The notes under the pieces were generated by a model, which saw nothing but the letters and a program-made list of their open reading frames with translations, made no database searches and was not told the DNA's origin. A DNA stretch of 64,000 nt from contig JAEDFM010000003.1 in assembly GCA_016292805.1 (NCBI GenBank), positions 26,494 to 90,493 of the forward strand. The letters run 5' to 3'. Source of the DNA: Treponema sp. GTDB lineage: Bacteria; Spirochaetota; Spirochaetia; Treponematales; Treponemataceae. Positions 15,366 to 24,149 of the stretch are shown piece by piece. A program made the translations under genes and the position numbers. Within the stretch, counting starts at the first letter, position 1; every line of letters begins with the position of its first letter.

Positions 15366-17867
15366 ATGATTACTCTCAAATTCGGCGGCACATCTATGGC
15401 CAACGCCCGCCGCATCCTGGCTTCTTCCGAAATCATTATCAATCGTGCAAAAGAAGATCGTATTAGTGTTGTTGTAAGCGCTTGTGCTGGTGTTTCAAAC
15501 AGTCTCCAGTCAGCAATTGATGCTACAACAAATGGTATTACTGGCAGCAATTATGTAACTGATTTACGCAACACTCACAATGAAATCTGTCTTGAACTTC
15601 AGTCAAAGCTTCCTGGTTTTGATGCTGAAAAAGTTATGGCTAAACTTGAACCAAACTTTGTTGAATTGGACAAGCTTCTTGCAGGCTGTGTAAGCTTTGG
15701 CGAATGTCCTGACACTGTTCACTGCCGTATTATGGGTATGGGTGAACTTCTTTCTGCTCCAATTATGGAAGCTGTTCTTCTTGCTAAAAAGCAGAGTGTT
15801 ATTTATCTTGATTCACGCAAATTCGTATTTACAAATACAAATCAGAAGGAAGGGGAAGCAGATTACGCTCTTTGTAACGAAGCTTGTGCTCCTTTCCGGG
15901 ATGGTGCTAGTCCTACACAGACTCGCATTCTTTTATTTCCAGGCTTTGTTTGTACTTATAAAGCAAGTCCTGATGCAAAACCTGTTATGGGACTTTTAGG
16001 TCGTAACGGTTCTGACTTCTCTGCAGCTATTATCGGTTCTTCTTTGCGTGCTAAACGGGTTGAATTCTGGACTGATGTTGACGGTGTTTATACTGCAGAT
16101 CCTCGTGTTGTAAAGGATGCTATCTTAGTTGATGATATGACTTACGAAGAATCAATGGAACTTTCATTCTTTGGTTCTAAAGTTCTTCATCCAAAAACAA
16201 TTGCTCCTCTTCAGGCAAAGGGTATTGAAGCCTGGAGTTTGAACAGCCACAATCCTAGTGCTCGTGGTACTCGCATTGGTAAAGGTCCTTTTGAAAGCCG
16301 TGCTAAATCAAGCATCTGTGGTATTTCTTCTTTGAAACGGATTGCTATGATTTCTGTTGGCGGTTCATTAATGCGTGGCCGTTCTGGTATGGCTAGTAAA
16401 ATTTTCTCTGCTGTTTCTAGCGCAGGAGTTTCTATTCTTTTGATTACACAGTCTTCTTCTGAATACACAATTTCTTTCTGTGTTAAAGATGATGAAGCTG
16501 CTAAAGTTCGTGAAGCTCTTGATAAGAAGTTTGAACTTGAAATCCGTGAAAAATTAATTGATGAAGTTGAAGTTAAACATGACTGTGCAATTGTTTCTGT
16601 TGTAGGTGACGGAATGATTGCAAACCGTGGTGTTGCATCTAAATTCTTCAACGCTCTTTCAAGTCAGGATATTAATATTCTTGCTATTGCTCAGGGCTCT
16701 AACGAACGCTGTATTTCTGCTGTTATTGATAATGAACTTGCTGATACTGCTGTTAAGGCTGTTCACCAGTTCTTCTTCCATACTGCACAGACAATTGAAG
16801 TATTTGCATTTGGCGCCGGTACAATTGGTGGAACTATGATTGACCAGATTTACCAGCAGCACGACAAACTTCTTAAAGAAAATGTTGATGTTAAAGTTCT
16901 TGCTATTACAACTATTGATGGTATGATTTTGAACGAAGATGGAATTGACCTTTCTAACTGGCGTGACCAGATGAAAAAGCCAGATTTCCCATTCGGACCT
17001 CAGAATGTTGATGACATTATTAAGTTTGTAAAAGAAAAGAAGCCTTTGAATCCTGTATTTGTTGACTGTACTGCTTCTTACGATTTGCCAGAACGTTATC
17101 TTGATATTATTAATGCAGGTATGTCTATCGCAACACCTAACAAACGTGCTAACTCTATGGATATTAACTTCTATCATGAATTACGCCGTGCTGCAAATAA
17201 GATGAACCGCCGCTTCCTCTACGAAACAAACGTAGGTGCTGGTCTTCCAATTATTGATACTTTGCAGAATCTTTATAAATCTGGTGATAAACTTGAAAGC
17301 TTTAACGGAATTATGTCTGGTTCTCTTTCTTATATCTTTGGTAAGCTGGATGAAGGTGTTAAATTCAGCCAGGCTGTAAAAGAAGCTAAGGAGCTCCGTT
17401 ATACTGAACCAGATCCTCGTGATGACCTGGAAGGTAAGGACGTTGCCCGCAAAGCTCTTATTATTGCCCGTGAATCTGGATACGACATTGAACTTACTGA
17501 CATTGAAATGTTTAAAGTATTCCCAGACAGCTTTGATGCAAGTGGAACTGTAGATGAATTTATGGCTAAGCTTCCAGAAGTTGATGAATACTTTGAAAAG
17601 AAAATGGCTGATCTTAAGAAAAAGAACATGGTTCTTCGTATGGGTGCCACAATTAAAGATGGAAAAGCTAGTGTTGGTATGATGGAAGTTCCTGTAACTG
17701 ATCCATTGTACAGTGTTCGTGGTGGTGAAAACGCATTTGTATTCTACACAGAACGCTACCAGCCAATTCCATTAACTGTTCGCGGTTATGGTGCTGGTGC
17801 AGGAGTAACTGCTGCCGGTGTATTTGGAGATATTTTAAGAACTGTAAGTTTTAATATGGAGCGCTAA
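15366..17867 (+). CDS. thrA: Bifunctional aspartokinase / homoserine dehydrogenase
   Basis: This catalyses the first and third steps of the threonine and methionine branch from aspartate. Residues 1 to about 290 are the aspartokinase (start MITLKFGGTSMANARR, then GRNGSDFSAAIIG and FWTDVDGVYTADPR). About 315-460 are two ACT domains (SVGGSLMRGRSGMASKIF; SVVGDGMIANRGVASKFF) for feedback control. About 465-833 are homoserine dehydrogenase (FGAGTIGGTMIDQIY nucleotide site, ATPNKRANSMD, GIMSGSLSYIFGKLDEG and the RGGENAFVFYTERY end). 833 residues is normal for ThrA. The ATG at 15366 has a good ribosome site. ilvN follows 2 bases later. Confidence 0.97.
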   Translation: MITLKFGGTSMANARRILASSEIIINRAKEDRISVVVSACAGVSNSLQSAIDATTNGITGSNYVTDLRNTHNEICLELQSKLPGFDAEKVMAKLEPNFVELDKLLAGCVSFGECPDTVHCRIMGMGELLSAPIMEAVLLAKKQSVIYLDSRKFVFTNTNQKEGEADYALCNEACAPFRDGASPTQTRILLFPGFVCTYKASPDAKPVMGLLGRNGSDFSAAIIGSSLRAKRVEFWTDVDGVYTADPRVVKDAILVDDMTYEESMELSFFGSKVLHPKTIAPLQAKGIEAWSLNSHNPSARGTRIGKGPFESRAKSSICGISSLKRIAMISVGGSLMRGRSGMASKIFSAVSSAGVSILLITQSSSEYTISFCVKDDEAAKVREALDKKFELEIREKLIDEVEVKHDCAIVSVVGDGMIANRGVASKFFNALSSQDINILAIAQGSNERCISAVIDNELADTAVKAVHQFFFHTAQTIEVFAFGAGTIGGTMIDQIYQQHDKLLKENVDVKVLAITTIDGMILNEDGIDLSNWRDQMKKPDFPFGPQNVDDIIKFVKEKKPLNPVFVDCTASYDLPERYLDIINAGMSIATPNKRANSMDINFYHELRRAANKMNRRFLYETNVGAGLPIIDTLQNLYKSGDKLESFNGIMSGSLSYIFGKLDEGVKFSQAVKEAKELRYTEPDPRDDLEGKDVARKALIIARESGYDIELTDIEMFKVFPDSFDASGTVDEFMAKLPEVDEYFEKKMADLKKKNMVLRMGATIKDGKASVGMMEVPVTDPLYSVRGGENAFVFYTERYQPIPLTVRGYGAGAGVTAAGVFGDILRTVSFNMER

Positions 17868-17869
17868 AA

Positions 17870-18361
17870 ATGGATAGATTTGTTTTAAGTGTTTTAGTAG
17901 AAAATAAAGCCGGTGTACTTAGCCGTGTTTCTGGATTGTTCAGCCGTCGCGGTTATAACATTGATTCTCTGACTGTTTGTGAAACTTCAAATCCTCAGCA
18001 GTCTAGAATGACAATTGTTGTTCGTGGTGATGAATACATTCTTGAACAGATTCAGAAACAGCTTGCAAAGCTTGTAGAAGTTATTTCTATTATGAAGTGC
18101 GAAGCTAAGACTTCTGTTGAACGAGAAATGGCTTTAATTAAAGTAAAAGCTGAAGCTAATAATCGTGGAACAATTATTGAAACTGCTGATATCTACAAGG
18201 CACGCATTGTTGATGTTTCTGTAGAATCTGTGATTATTGAAATTACAGGCAGCGAAGATAAAATTGGAAGTCTTTTAAGATTGCTTGAACCATATGGTAT
18301 TCTTGAATATGTTAAGACTGGTCTTACAGTTCTTGAACGCGGTCCTGCAGTAATGAAATAA
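17870..18361 (+). CDS. ilvN: Acetolactate synthase small (regulatory) subunit
   Basis: The regulatory subunit of acetohydroxyacid synthase, which binds valine and activates the catalytic subunit. The ACT domain is clear: LSVLVENKAGVLSRVSGLFSRRGYNIDSLTV, then SRMTIVV. The C-terminal half matches the IlvH/IlvN second domain (FxAKIVDVS-like KARIVDVSVESVIIEITG). 163 residues is normal. It sits 2 bases after thrA, so threonine and branched-chain synthesis are coordinated, which fits threonine as the isoleucine precursor. The large subunit gene is not in the window. Confidence 0.95.
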   Translation: MDRFVLSVLVENKAGVLSRVSGLFSRRGYNIDSLTVCETSNPQQSRMTIVVRGDEYILEQIQKQLAKLVEVISIMKCEAKTSVEREMALIKVKAEANNRGTIIETADIYKARIVDVSVESVIIEITGSEDKIGSLLRLLEPYGILEYVKTGLTVLERGPAVMK

Positions 18362-18772
18362 TTAAAGCTTTACCCATACAGAATCCGTAATGGAAACTGT
18401 GTTTTGTGACCTTTGATTTTTTATTCCAAACCGGAATATTTTAAGGCTCACAGGCTGAAAGGCTTGTGGGTCTATTTTTTTTAACTGTTTGGAACGGACT
18501 AATTCCAGGCTTGTATTAATAACTCCTGTGTCTGTTGTAATTGCTACTGGGCACAACAGATTTTCCTGGGGAGGATAAATTGTTACCTGACGCAACGTTT
18601 TGGAAAACTGTTTAAGCTGGTCAGGGGCAAAATCAATTGGTAGGGGAAGTGGTATCCATAAAGGAAAAACTTTGCACATATAATCATCCTTTGTGCTGTA
18701 ACGAGAGCAGAGCTTTTCCTGTAATTTAACCAGCTGAAGCTGATCGTTTGGATTTGGAATAATAACTACCAT
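18362..18772 (-). CDS. Hypothetical protein, possibly 2H/RNA-ligase-like
   Basis: A 136-residue protein beginning MVVIIPNPNDQLQLVKLQEKL and ending in TVSITDSVWVKL. It has alternating beta segments (YMCKVFPLWIPLPLP; CPVAITTDTGVI), but no HxT/S motif of true 2H phosphoesterases is seen, so that link is only a shape guess. It abuts ilvN tail to tail. A TACACT box (18784-18779) lies 6 bases before its ATG, so its mRNA may be leaderless. Confidence 0.45.
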   Translation of the reverse strand: MVVIIPNPNDQLQLVKLQEKLCSRYSTKDDYMCKVFPLWIPLPLPIDFAPDQLKQFSKTLRQVTIYPPQENLLCPVAITTDTGVINTSLELVRSKQLKKIDPQAFQPVSLKIFRFGIKNQRSQNTVSITDSVWVKL

Positions 18773-18813
18773 AAGGCTAGTGTAGTTTTTTTTAGTAAAA
18801 AAATATACTATTA

Positions 18814-20658
18814 ATGAGTATGAAAATTTCAGAATGGTTTAAATCTCTTCCTAAAAAATTTAAAGTTCTTGTTTTAATTATTTGTGCTGTAGTTCTGCTG
18901 GATTTTTCTCTTGTTATTGGTCTTGAAGCTGGTAATAAAAAATCTGCATTAAGAATTAAATGCAGCGATGGAACTGGCTCTTCTGTTTTAATGGCACTTA
19001 ATTCTGCAGCAAAAAAAGGCAGAATTATAGAAAACGGTTATGCTTATTATAAATTTTCAGAAGAACAGAAAACTTTATTAAAAGAATTTTATGATGATTA
19101 TGATTCTGTTGCCATTCTTTTAAGATTAAAAATTTCTCCTACAACAAAACAATGTCTTTTGCTTGATGGTGAAAATCCTTTGCCATTGGAATTTGGATAC
19201 CTGGGAGAAAATGATTTTACAGAAAAAGGAAAGTTTAAAAAGCAGGTTTATCCTAATGCCAAAAGAATTGTAATTCAGGGGGATGAACGATACGCACCTG
19301 AATTAGTTGATATTTCCTTTGCACTACAGCGAAGCGAAACTATTGAAAAATTTATACCTATGGGATTTTTTGTTCGTTCTGCATTGCGCTGCTATATTGT
19401 AGACGCTGCAATTGTCCCTTCGCAAATTGGGTTTGATGTTTCTACAGGTATTCCATTTTATGCTTTTGGATATAATGGTGGAAAAATTGATTTTGAAAAC
19501 AAAAGCTTTGATTTTACAGGGGCTACAATGGTGTTTCCTGTAAAAAATAATGCTGTTTCCAGAATGCCTGAGTTTACTGTAAAACTTTCTGCTAAGAGTG
19601 AATATAAGTCAACTTTGGAAAATCCTGTTTATGCAGATTTTAATTTTGGCGGCGAAAAGATTTACATTAAAAATGTAAATGCTGCTTCAACTCTTAAGAT
19701 TCCAGCAGGAGCATTAAAAGCACCTTTTTCCAGAATGGATATTACTGCAAATCCGGAATGTATTTCGTCAGTGCTTTTGGGTGGCGTTGCTTTAAAAAAT
19801 CAGAACAAAAGTTTTATAGATGAACCAATTAAAACTGATCCTGGACTTATTCAGCATTACAGACAGTCAAATTGGCGAATTGAAGATTATGAGCTTTTCC
19901 AGTGGGACAGATATCCTGAAATATTGATTTTTGATACTAAGGATTATGATGTACAGAGCAAATTTTTTACCCGGCTTGCATACTTTGTGGAAAAAGAAGG
20001 ATTTAAAGGTCGTCTTGCAACTGACGAAGAACTGGAAGGAAAACACGGTTACAATGCCCACGATTATAAAGTTGATGATTTAGCCAGATTCTTTAATAAA
20101 GCTGTTGAAGAGAATTTTCAATTAAATTCATATGAATTAAATCTTAAAAAAATATTGATTAATAACGGACTTTTTGAGGCAGATGGATTGTTTGTAAAAC
20201 CAATTAAAGGTGAAATAGCTTCTATTTCAAGACAAACACCAGACTGGAGTAGAACAAATCTTTTAACACATGAGCTTTATCATATGGTTTTCTTTATGGA
20301 TGAAGAATTCCGTAATTATACAACTGCAGTTTATCACACCTGCGATTCTGAAACTCTTAACTTCTTAATTGATTATTTTAAGTCTCAGCCAAGTCTTGGT
20401 TATGACACTAATGACCAGTATTTGATGTATACAGAATTTATGGCATATGTAATGGAACAGCGTACAAATAAAGTTGCAAAAAGTTTTGTTGATAAAGCCA
20501 GCTGGGGTACTGTAATGAAGTTTACACCAGACCGTGCTGCATATATAAGACAAACACAGGGTAGAGGCTTTGAAGACATTTCTAATGCTCTAACAGATTT
20601 TGTATTTGATAAATACGGAATTGTGGCCGGAAACCTGGCTCTTATTACAAGATACTAA
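18814..20658 (+). CDS. Membrane-anchored putative zinc metallopeptidase
   Basis: A 614-residue protein with one N-terminal transmembrane helix (VLVLIICAVVLLDFSLVIGL, about residues 18-37) and a long extracytoplasmic part. Near the C terminus it has HELYH (residues 486-490), an HExxH zinc-binding motif, followed by TEFMAYVMEQ with Glu541 as a plausible third ligand of a gluzincin. The middle is beta-rich and unrecognised. A possible -10 TATACT (18804-18809) lies very close; with it, translation might begin at the second ATG (18820) rather than 18814. Substrate unknown. Confidence 0.6.
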   Translation: MSMKISEWFKSLPKKFKVLVLIICAVVLLDFSLVIGLEAGNKKSALRIKCSDGTGSSVLMALNSAAKKGRIIENGYAYYKFSEEQKTLLKEFYDDYDSVAILLRLKISPTTKQCLLLDGENPLPLEFGYLGENDFTEKGKFKKQVYPNAKRIVIQGDERYAPELVDISFALQRSETIEKFIPMGFFVRSALRCYIVDAAIVPSQIGFDVSTGIPFYAFGYNGGKIDFENKSFDFTGATMVFPVKNNAVSRMPEFTVKLSAKSEYKSTLENPVYADFNFGGEKIYIKNVNAASTLKIPAGALKAPFSRMDITANPECISSVLLGGVALKNQNKSFIDEPIKTDPGLIQHYRQSNWRIEDYELFQWDRYPEILIFDTKDYDVQSKFFTRLAYFVEKEGFKGRLATDEELEGKHGYNAHDYKVDDLARFFNKAVEENFQLNSYELNLKKILINNGLFEADGLFVKPIKGEIASISRQTPDWSRTNLLTHELYHMVFFMDEEFRNYTTAVYHTCDSETLNFLIDYFKSQPSLGYDTNDQYLMYTEFMAYVMEQRTNKVAKSFVDKASWGTVMKFTPDRAAYIRQTQGRGFEDISNALTDFVFDKYGIVAGNLALITRY

Positions 20659-21215
20659 AACTTTTTATCAAGCAGGTCTTTAAGGGCTTCCAGTGTAGTT
20701 GGTGGTCCGTGACCTGGCATAAGTACTGTTCCTTCTGTCTGAGAAAAAATCTTAGTTTCAATATTTGAACGGAGAATATATTCTGAATAACTGGAATTAG
20801 TATCTCCATAGGCACTGGCAGAAAGAACATCACCTGTAAATAACATATTGCCGATTCTGTAAACCATGGAATCTGAAGTGTGGCCTGGCACTGACATATA
20901 ATGAACAACCATTTTTGCCAGGCGAATTTTTCCATCTCCAGAAAGAACCTGCGTATCGTTTTGTGCAACTTCCCAGTCGGCACCAAAAATTTTTGGATTA
21001 TAAATTTTTCTTAAGGTTTTTAATCCGTGAACATGGCTTCCGTGGTTATGGGTAACCAGAATAGCAACAAGCTTAAGATGATTTTCTTCCAGCTGTGAAA
21101 TAAGATTGCTTGTAACTTTTCCTGGATCAATAATAATTGCTTCCTTAGTTTTTTCGTTTACAACAACATAGCAGTTTGAAAAACCTTCAATATTCAGATG
21201 AAAATATACTTTCAT
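20655..21215 (-). CDS. MBL-fold hydrolase with altered metal motif
   Basis: A 186-residue metallo-beta-lactamase-fold protein of glyoxalase II-like size. The motif reads THNHGSH (residues 55-61): His56, His58 and His61 are kept, but the usual Asp of HxHxDH is Ser60. The later ligands are kept: His in SVPGHTSDS, Asp in LFTGDVL and His in MPGHGPP. It may bind a single metal or have altered activity. A GGAGG site precedes the ATG. It is directly downstream of the pentapeptide gene (adjacent, 0-base gap), and its tail overlaps the preceding + gene by 4 bases. Confidence 0.8.
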   Translation of the reverse strand: MKVYFHLNIEGFSNCYVVVNEKTKEAIIIDPGKVTSNLISQLEENHLKLVAILVTHNHGSHVHGLKTLRKIYNPKIFGADWEVAQNDTQVLSGDGKIRLAKMVVHYMSVPGHTSDSMVYRIGNMLFTGDVLSASAYGDTNSSYSEYILRSNIETKIFSQTEGTVLMPGHGPPTTLEALKDLLDKKF

Positions 21216-21907
21216 TATTTGTTTCCTCCTGCTGGTGGAGTATTTGAAAGTAAATCCACATCCTGAGAGTAGCCTGTTTCAAGACCTGTACCAAGAACAT
21301 CAAAAATTGCTTCCCGGGTATTAGACATTTTAAATGAAACATTGCTGCGTACAGAATCTATAAAATTGCATTTTTTAAGATTGCAGTTTCTGAAAGATGT
21401 ATTTACTAATGTTGCTTTTCTAAAGCGGGAATTAAAAAGATCCGAATCGTCAAAAGATGACTGATATGCTTTAGCACCGTTAAAGTTTGTTTGAATCATA
21501 TCACTGGAAGTAAACAGGGAATGTGTAAATGTACATTGTGAAAATGATGTAAAAATTGAATGACAGTTTATAAGATTACAGTCTGAAAAAACTGTGTAAT
21601 CAAATACGCACATTCGCATTTTAGTGTTTTCGGAATGAAGGTTTGTAAATGTACAGTGAGTAAAATTACAGCCAAAAAACTGTTTGTTTGAAAGATTGAT
21701 ATCTTTAAAAATTAAACCACAGGCGTTAAGTCCAATAATCTTATCGTTGTTTTTAATGTACTCATATATCTGCTGTTTTATTTGTCCTGGATTTGGAATA
21801 TGGTCAAGACAGTAAGATTTTTCTTCTGTAAGGTTACCATCCTGATCAAAAGTTGATAGGGCATTGTTTTTACAATAAGTAACTAAACATTTATTCTGTA
21901 CAAACAA
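21215..21907 (-). CDS. Pentapeptide-repeat protein
   Basis: A 230-residue protein with a repeat every five residues of the A(N/D)(L/F)xx type from about residue 68 on (NLSNKQFFGCNFTHCTFTNL; DLFNSRFRKATLVNTSFRN), predicting a right-handed quadrilateral beta-helix. The N terminus has a short Cys-containing segment (CLVTYCKN). Function unknown; some members mimic DNA or protect gyrase, but nothing here shows that. The start is TTG 21907, with GGGGG about 6 bases upstream. It is cotranscribed with the MBL gene. Confidence 0.7.
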   Translation of the reverse strand: MFVQNKCLVTYCKNNALSTFDQDGNLTEEKSYCLDHIPNPGQIKQQIYEYIKNNDKIIGLNACGLIFKDINLSNKQFFGCNFTHCTFTNLHSENTKMRMCVFDYTVFSDCNLINCHSIFTSFSQCTFTHSLFTSSDMIQTNFNGAKAYQSSFDDSDLFNSRFRKATLVNTSFRNCNLKKCNFIDSVRSNVSFKMSNTREAIFDVLGTGLETGYSQDVDLLSNTPPAGGNK

Positions 21908-21972
21908 TTTTTACCCCCGTTCTTTACTTATATTATAAACGGATTTGCTGTGTATGAAAAGACGACAATGGT

Positions 21973-22001
21973 GTGACAACAATTAAAAAAAAGTGTAATA
22001 T
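21973..22001 (+). promoter_or_regulatory. Promoter of the zinc-ribbon gene
   Basis: GTGACA (21973-21978), a 17-base spacer and TAATAT (21996-22001). The start expected 7 bases downstream is 22008, exactly the A of an ATG. Confidence 0.6.
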
Positions 22002-22007
22002 GTGCAT

Positions 22008-22295
22008 ATGATTTGCTGGAAATGTAAAAAAGAAATAGAAGTTTCTCAGATTAGCCGTTCTACTGAATGTCCTTTATGTCATGCAGATTTACATACCTGT
22101 AAGGGCTGTCGTCATTATTCAAGTGGAAGTCATTACGACTGTAAAGAATCTGTGGATGAGTTGATTTCAGATAAAGAAAAGGGAAATTTCTGTGATTTCT
22201 TCCAGGTAAATGCAAATCTTTCAGCTTGTACAGAAAGCTCTTCTACAAAGGCAGAAGATGCTAAAAAAGCTTTTGCAGCCTTGTTTGGAGACTAA
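22008..22295 (+). CDS. Small Cys-rich zinc-ribbon protein
   Basis: A 95-residue cytoplasmic protein starting MICWKCKKEIEV. It has CWKC...CPLC (a four-Cys zinc ribbon), then CKGCRHY...C and a later Cys, suggesting one or two zinc sites. The family is not recognised. GTG 22002 is an alternative start, but ATG 22008 coincides with the predicted transcription start. murI begins 2 bases after its stop, and GGAG near its end serves as murI's ribosome site, so the two are coupled. Confidence 0.6.
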   Translation: MICWKCKKEIEVSQISRSTECPLCHADLHTCKGCRHYSSGSHYDCKESVDELISDKEKGNFCDFFQVNANLSACTESSSTKAEDAKKAFAALFGD

Positions 22296-22296
22296 G

Positions 22297-23145
22297 TTGG
22301 TAGATTTTGTTTTTCTTGATTCAGGCACAGGCGGTATTCCTTATATGCTTAAGCTAAAGGAAAAATATGAAGGTGCAACCTGCGTATATGTAGGTGATAC
22401 TGCAAATTTTCCTTATGGCGAAAAGTCTCATGAAGAAATTGTAAAGTGTGTTCTGGAAGCAGGTTCTAAAATTCAGAAGAAGTTTAATCCTAAAATAATT
22501 GTTATTGCCTGCAATACTATGAGCGTTAATGCACTGGATATTTTAAGAGATGCCTATGCTGATATTCAGTTTGTAGGAACTGTTCCTGCAATTAAGGTTG
22601 CCGGTGATATTTCAGAAAAAAGATGTGTTGGCTTGCTGGCTACAAAATCAACCTGTAATCATCCTTATAACCAGGATTTAAAAAATCATTTTGCTGCTGA
22701 CTGTAAAATGGTTTTACGAGGAGATCCTGAGCTTATTTCATTTATTGAACATGAATCTTTTACATCTACAGAAGAAGACCGGATGAAGGCCTGTGAACCT
22801 GCAGTAAAATATTTTAGGGAAAATGGCTGTGATACTATTATTTTAGGTTGTACACATTTTCTAAATATAAAAAATGAAATACAAAAGGTTGCAGCACCTG
22901 ATATAAAGGTTGTAGATTCTGTAGATGGTGTGGTAAACAGAGCCTTGAGTTTATACGGGGCGTTACGGGGTGTCCCCGTTAGAGAGGGTGGCGAACAACG
23001 CAGTGTGAGCCAGGGGGAGCCTTCCCCCTCAAATATGTCTCCAAAATCAATTCTTTTTGTTACAGGTTTTTCTGACAAAAAAGATGAAAAAGAGTATGAT
23101 GTGATTTGTAAACGCTACGACCTGGATTTTGGCGGCGTTTTATAA
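22297..23145 (+). CDS. murI: Glutamate racemase with in-frame insertion
   Basis: This makes D-glutamate for peptidoglycan. The catalytic cysteines are in VIACNTMSVNA and ILGCTHFLNI, and FLDSGTGGIPYM and VYVGDTANFPYGEKS are the substrate motifs. TTG 22297 is the likely start (GGAG 6 bases upstream; the protein begins VDFVFLDSGTGG), giving 282 residues. After LYGAL a segment GVPVREGGEQRSVSQGEPSP, encoded by a GC-rich double hairpin, appears inserted before the C-terminal helix. The enzyme core is complete, so it is probably still active. Confidence 0.9.
   Translation: MVDFVFLDSGTGGIPYMLKLKEKYEGATCVYVGDTANFPYGEKSHEEIVKCVLEAGSKIQKKFNPKIIVIACNTMSVNALDILRDAYADIQFVGTVPAIKVAGDISEKRCVGLLATKSTCNHPYNQDLKNHFAADCKMVLRGDPELISFIEHESFTSTEEDRMKACEPAVKYFRENGCDTIILGCTHFLNIKNEIQKVAAPDIKVVDSVDGVVNRALSLYGALRGVPVREGGEQRSVSQGEPSPSNMSPKSILFVTGFSDKKDEKEYDVICKRYDLDFGGVL
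22965..23029. repeat. GC-rich double-hairpin element inside murI
   Basis: Two strong palindromes lie 32 bases apart: ACGGGG-TGT-CCCCGT (22965-22979) and AGGGGGA-GCCT-TCCCCCT (23012-23029). The stretch is far more GC-rich than its surroundings and keeps the reading frame. It resembles in-frame palindromic elements known from other bacteria (for example the Rickettsia RPEs). The family here is not identified. Confidence 0.6.
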
Positions 23146-23181
23146 TGGAATATAAAAAATAATATATATGGAGTTATTTTT

Positions 23182-24027
23182 ATGAAAAAGATTATTTCTG
23201 GAAAAGTTCGTGAAGTTTACGACTTGGAAGATGGAAGAATGGTAATTGTTACAACAGACCGCATTTCTGCATTTGATGTAATTTTGCCAACTATGATTAC
23301 AGACAAAGGTAAGGTTTTGAATGCTCTTGCTAATTTCTGGTTTGATTATACTGGTGATATTTGTAAGAATCATATGATTTCTTCTGATTTGAAAGATATG
23401 CCTGCAGAATTCCAGAAGCCTGAATTTGAAGGCCGTACAATTCTTTGTAAAAAACTTAAGATGGTTCCATATGAAGTAATCGTTCGTGGTTATATGTTTG
23501 GTTCTATGTATGAAGCTTATAAAAAGGGTGAGCCTTTCCTTGGTCACAAATTTGATAAGGAATACCAGCAGGCTGAAAAACTTGCTGAACCAATTGTAAC
23601 TCCATCAACAAAAGCTGCTGAAGGTCACGATATTAATGTAACTCTCCAGTACATGAAAGATGACCTTGGTGAAGAACTTGGAACAAAAATTGAAAAGGCT
23701 GCTTTGGCTATTTACAAAAAATGTTATGATCACGCATACAAGAACGGAATTATTATTGCTGATACAAAATTTGAATTCGGTCTTGATGAAAATGGCGAAT
23801 TAGTTCTTGCAGACGAAGTTCTTACTCCAGATAGCTCTCGTTTCTGGGACTTGTCTAAATACGAAGTTGGTGGAAGCCCAGCAAGCTACGACAAACAGTT
23901 TGTTCGTGACTGGCTTAAAGCAAATAATCTTGCTGGTGACCCAACAATCAAAGAAATTCCTGCTGATGTTGTTGCAAAAACTTCTGCTATTTACAAAGAA
24001 TGTCAGGCAAAAATTTGTCATAAATAG
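23182..24027 (+). CDS. purC: Phosphoribosylaminoimidazole-succinocarboxamide synthase
   Basis: SAICAR synthetase of purine synthesis joins aspartate to CAIR using ATP. It starts MKKIISGKVREVYDLEDGRMVIVTTDRISAFDVILP. The motifs VIVRGYMFGSMYEAYKKGE, IADTKFEFG and LADEVLTPDSSRFWD are diagnostic. 281 residues places it in the longer bacterial/eukaryote-like group. GGAG lies 9 bases before the ATG. It ends at its own terminator. No other pur genes are nearby. Confidence 0.96.
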   Translation: MKKIISGKVREVYDLEDGRMVIVTTDRISAFDVILPTMITDKGKVLNALANFWFDYTGDICKNHMISSDLKDMPAEFQKPEFEGRTILCKKLKMVPYEVIVRGYMFGSMYEAYKKGEPFLGHKFDKEYQQAEKLAEPIVTPSTKAAEGHDINVTLQYMKDDLGEELGTKIEKAALAIYKKCYDHAYKNGIIIADTKFEFGLDENGELVLADEVLTPDSSRFWDLSKYEVGGSPASYDKQFVRDWLKANNLAGDPTIKEIPADVVAKTSAIYKECQAKICHK

Positions 24028-24049
24028 TTTAAAATAATTTTGCTATATT

Positions 24050-24080
24050 GGGCTGTCTATAAAACTGACAGCCCTTTTTT
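24050..24080 (+). terminator. Rho-independent terminator of purC
   Basis: GGGCTGTC (24050-24057) and GACAGCCC (24067-24074) form a perfect 8-pair stem, followed by TTTTTT. Confidence 0.9.
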
Positions 24081-24093
24081 ATTTAACAGCCAT

Positions 24094-24130
24094 AAAAAAA
24101 GGGATTGAAAGAAAAATCTTTCAATCCCTT
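24094..24130 (-). terminator. Rho-independent terminator of icd
   Basis: On the minus strand GGGATTGAAAGA (24128-24117) pairs with TCTTTCAATCCC (24112-24101) over a 4-base loop and is followed by seven Ts (24100-24094). Confidence 0.92.
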
Positions 24131-24149
24131 ACATATATTCTAAAGATTA

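Noticed and set aside
16659..17177. A 172-residue minus-strand frame
   Set aside because: Antisense to thrA, with no family features or ribosome site.
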